The notes below the pieces were generated by a model that saw only the letters and a program-made list of their open reading frames with translations, made no database searches and was not told where the DNA came from. The translations under genes and the position numbers were made by a program. From Limnephilus marmoratus (lineage: Eukaryota; Arthropoda; Insecta; Trichoptera; Limnephilidae), in assembly GCA_917880885.1 (NCBI GenBank), contig OU862920.1, positions 1,736,001 through 1,800,000 of the forward strand: 64,000 bases of DNA. The letters run 5' to 3'. This document shows positions 63,637-64,000 of the stretch, one piece after another; within the stretch, counting starts at the first letter, position 1; each line of letters starts with the position of its first letter.

Positions 63637-64000
63637 AGAAATGTGGAAATCCGCAAAGAATGCAAGGCTGATGTAATCGTGATGATTAAGATCAAGAAAG
63701 GAACGCTCCGATGGTTTGGGCATGTAGAGCGAATGAACGAGGAAAGGAGTGTAAGGAGAATATATGACGCAAATGTGAATGGTAGAAGAAGTCGAGGACG
63801 CCCAAGAAAGACATGGCATGACCAAGTGAATCAGATACTTGCGTCGTGCCATGTCAAGAGTCAGAATAATAGAAGAGAATGTATGAGACGTTGTATGAAC
63901 GAAACGAGGCAAGGAATGTGTGTCAAGACCGGGATGTTTGGCGGTCCGTCCTCTCTGCCTACCCCTGCGGGGAAACGGCGTGATGGTTAGTTAGTTAGTT
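63637..64000 (+). pseudogene. LINE C-terminus with (GTTA)n tail, 5' truncated
   Basis: From about VRNVEIRKECKADVIVM the frame is open to a TAG at 63,988-63,990. LRWFGHVERMNEERSVRRIY and GRPRKTWHDQVNQIL are the ending words of a widespread insect non-LTR retrotransposon (RTE-like or related; clade not certain). The stop lies in the start of a GTTA repeat tail that runs off the window, so this 3' end is intact while the RT and endonuclease are missing. Nearby, the frame opens at 63,562 inside the Helitron-like repeat; that Met is not the real start. Confidence 0.75.

Overview
The window is animal nuclear DNA, AT-rich and almost wholly built of transposable elements and tandem repeats. The mix points to an insect, most likely a moth or butterfly: CR1-type LINE tails, tRNA-derived SINEs, Penelope-like elements, hAT and TTAA-type MITEs, Helitrons ending in CTAG-T, a BEL/Pao LTR element, scattered TAGGTACCTA-type words and short TTAGG runs. 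The order is inference from the repeat repertoire; no marker gene is present. No bacterial or viral operon structure, rRNA or convincing functional tRNA gene was seen.

Only one stretch looks like a host protein-coding exon: 17,128-17,361 on the minus strand, 234 bp, GC-rich, 78 codons, phase 0 on both sides, with good acceptor and donor sites. Its C-terminal residues resemble the stretch before the first membrane helix of cyclic-nucleotide-gated-type channels (tentative). The rest of the window would then be intron or flank. A CpG-rich patch with promoter-like words on the same strand lies at about 50.97-51.22 kb.

Layout. 0-5 kb: short TIR elements, LINE-tail repeats (called family A here) and about 150 perfect TTATCC hexamers inside another repeat. 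5-9 kb: a duplicated intergenic repeat, one copy carrying a TTAA MITE, plus a hAT MITE. 9-15 kb: SINEs, LINE tails, Penelope-like ends and a 208-bp tandem array. 15-24 kb: CR1 LINE remnant, the host exon, Penelope-like fragments, a 674-bp TIR element and a 147-bp tandem array. 24.3-36.7 kb: three head-to-tail copies of one Helitron-like composite, each ending in a hairpin plus CTAG. 36.8-46 kb: more family A and LINE tails, a fold-back element, minisatellites and a complete non-autonomous Helitron. 47.2-49.1 kb: a 1.85-kb hAT-type element with an exact 8-bp target duplication and nested insertions. 51-55 kb: TTAA MITE, hAT-like MITE, a long hairpin and an inverted MITE pair. 55.6-60.1 kb: a BEL/Pao LTR retrotransposon with near-identical LTRs, flanked on both sides by the same 351 bp of LINE. 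60.5-64 kb: a decayed repeat-encoded protein gene, a minisatellite, a SINE and a LINE C-terminus running off the window.

No pathway joins these elements. The informative content is their nesting (empty sites, target duplications, recombination scars) and a recurrent hammerhead-ribozyme-like motif in the Penelope-like termini. All calls were made by eye, without alignment or database search; repeat boundaries not defined by TIR/TSD are approximate to tens of bases.
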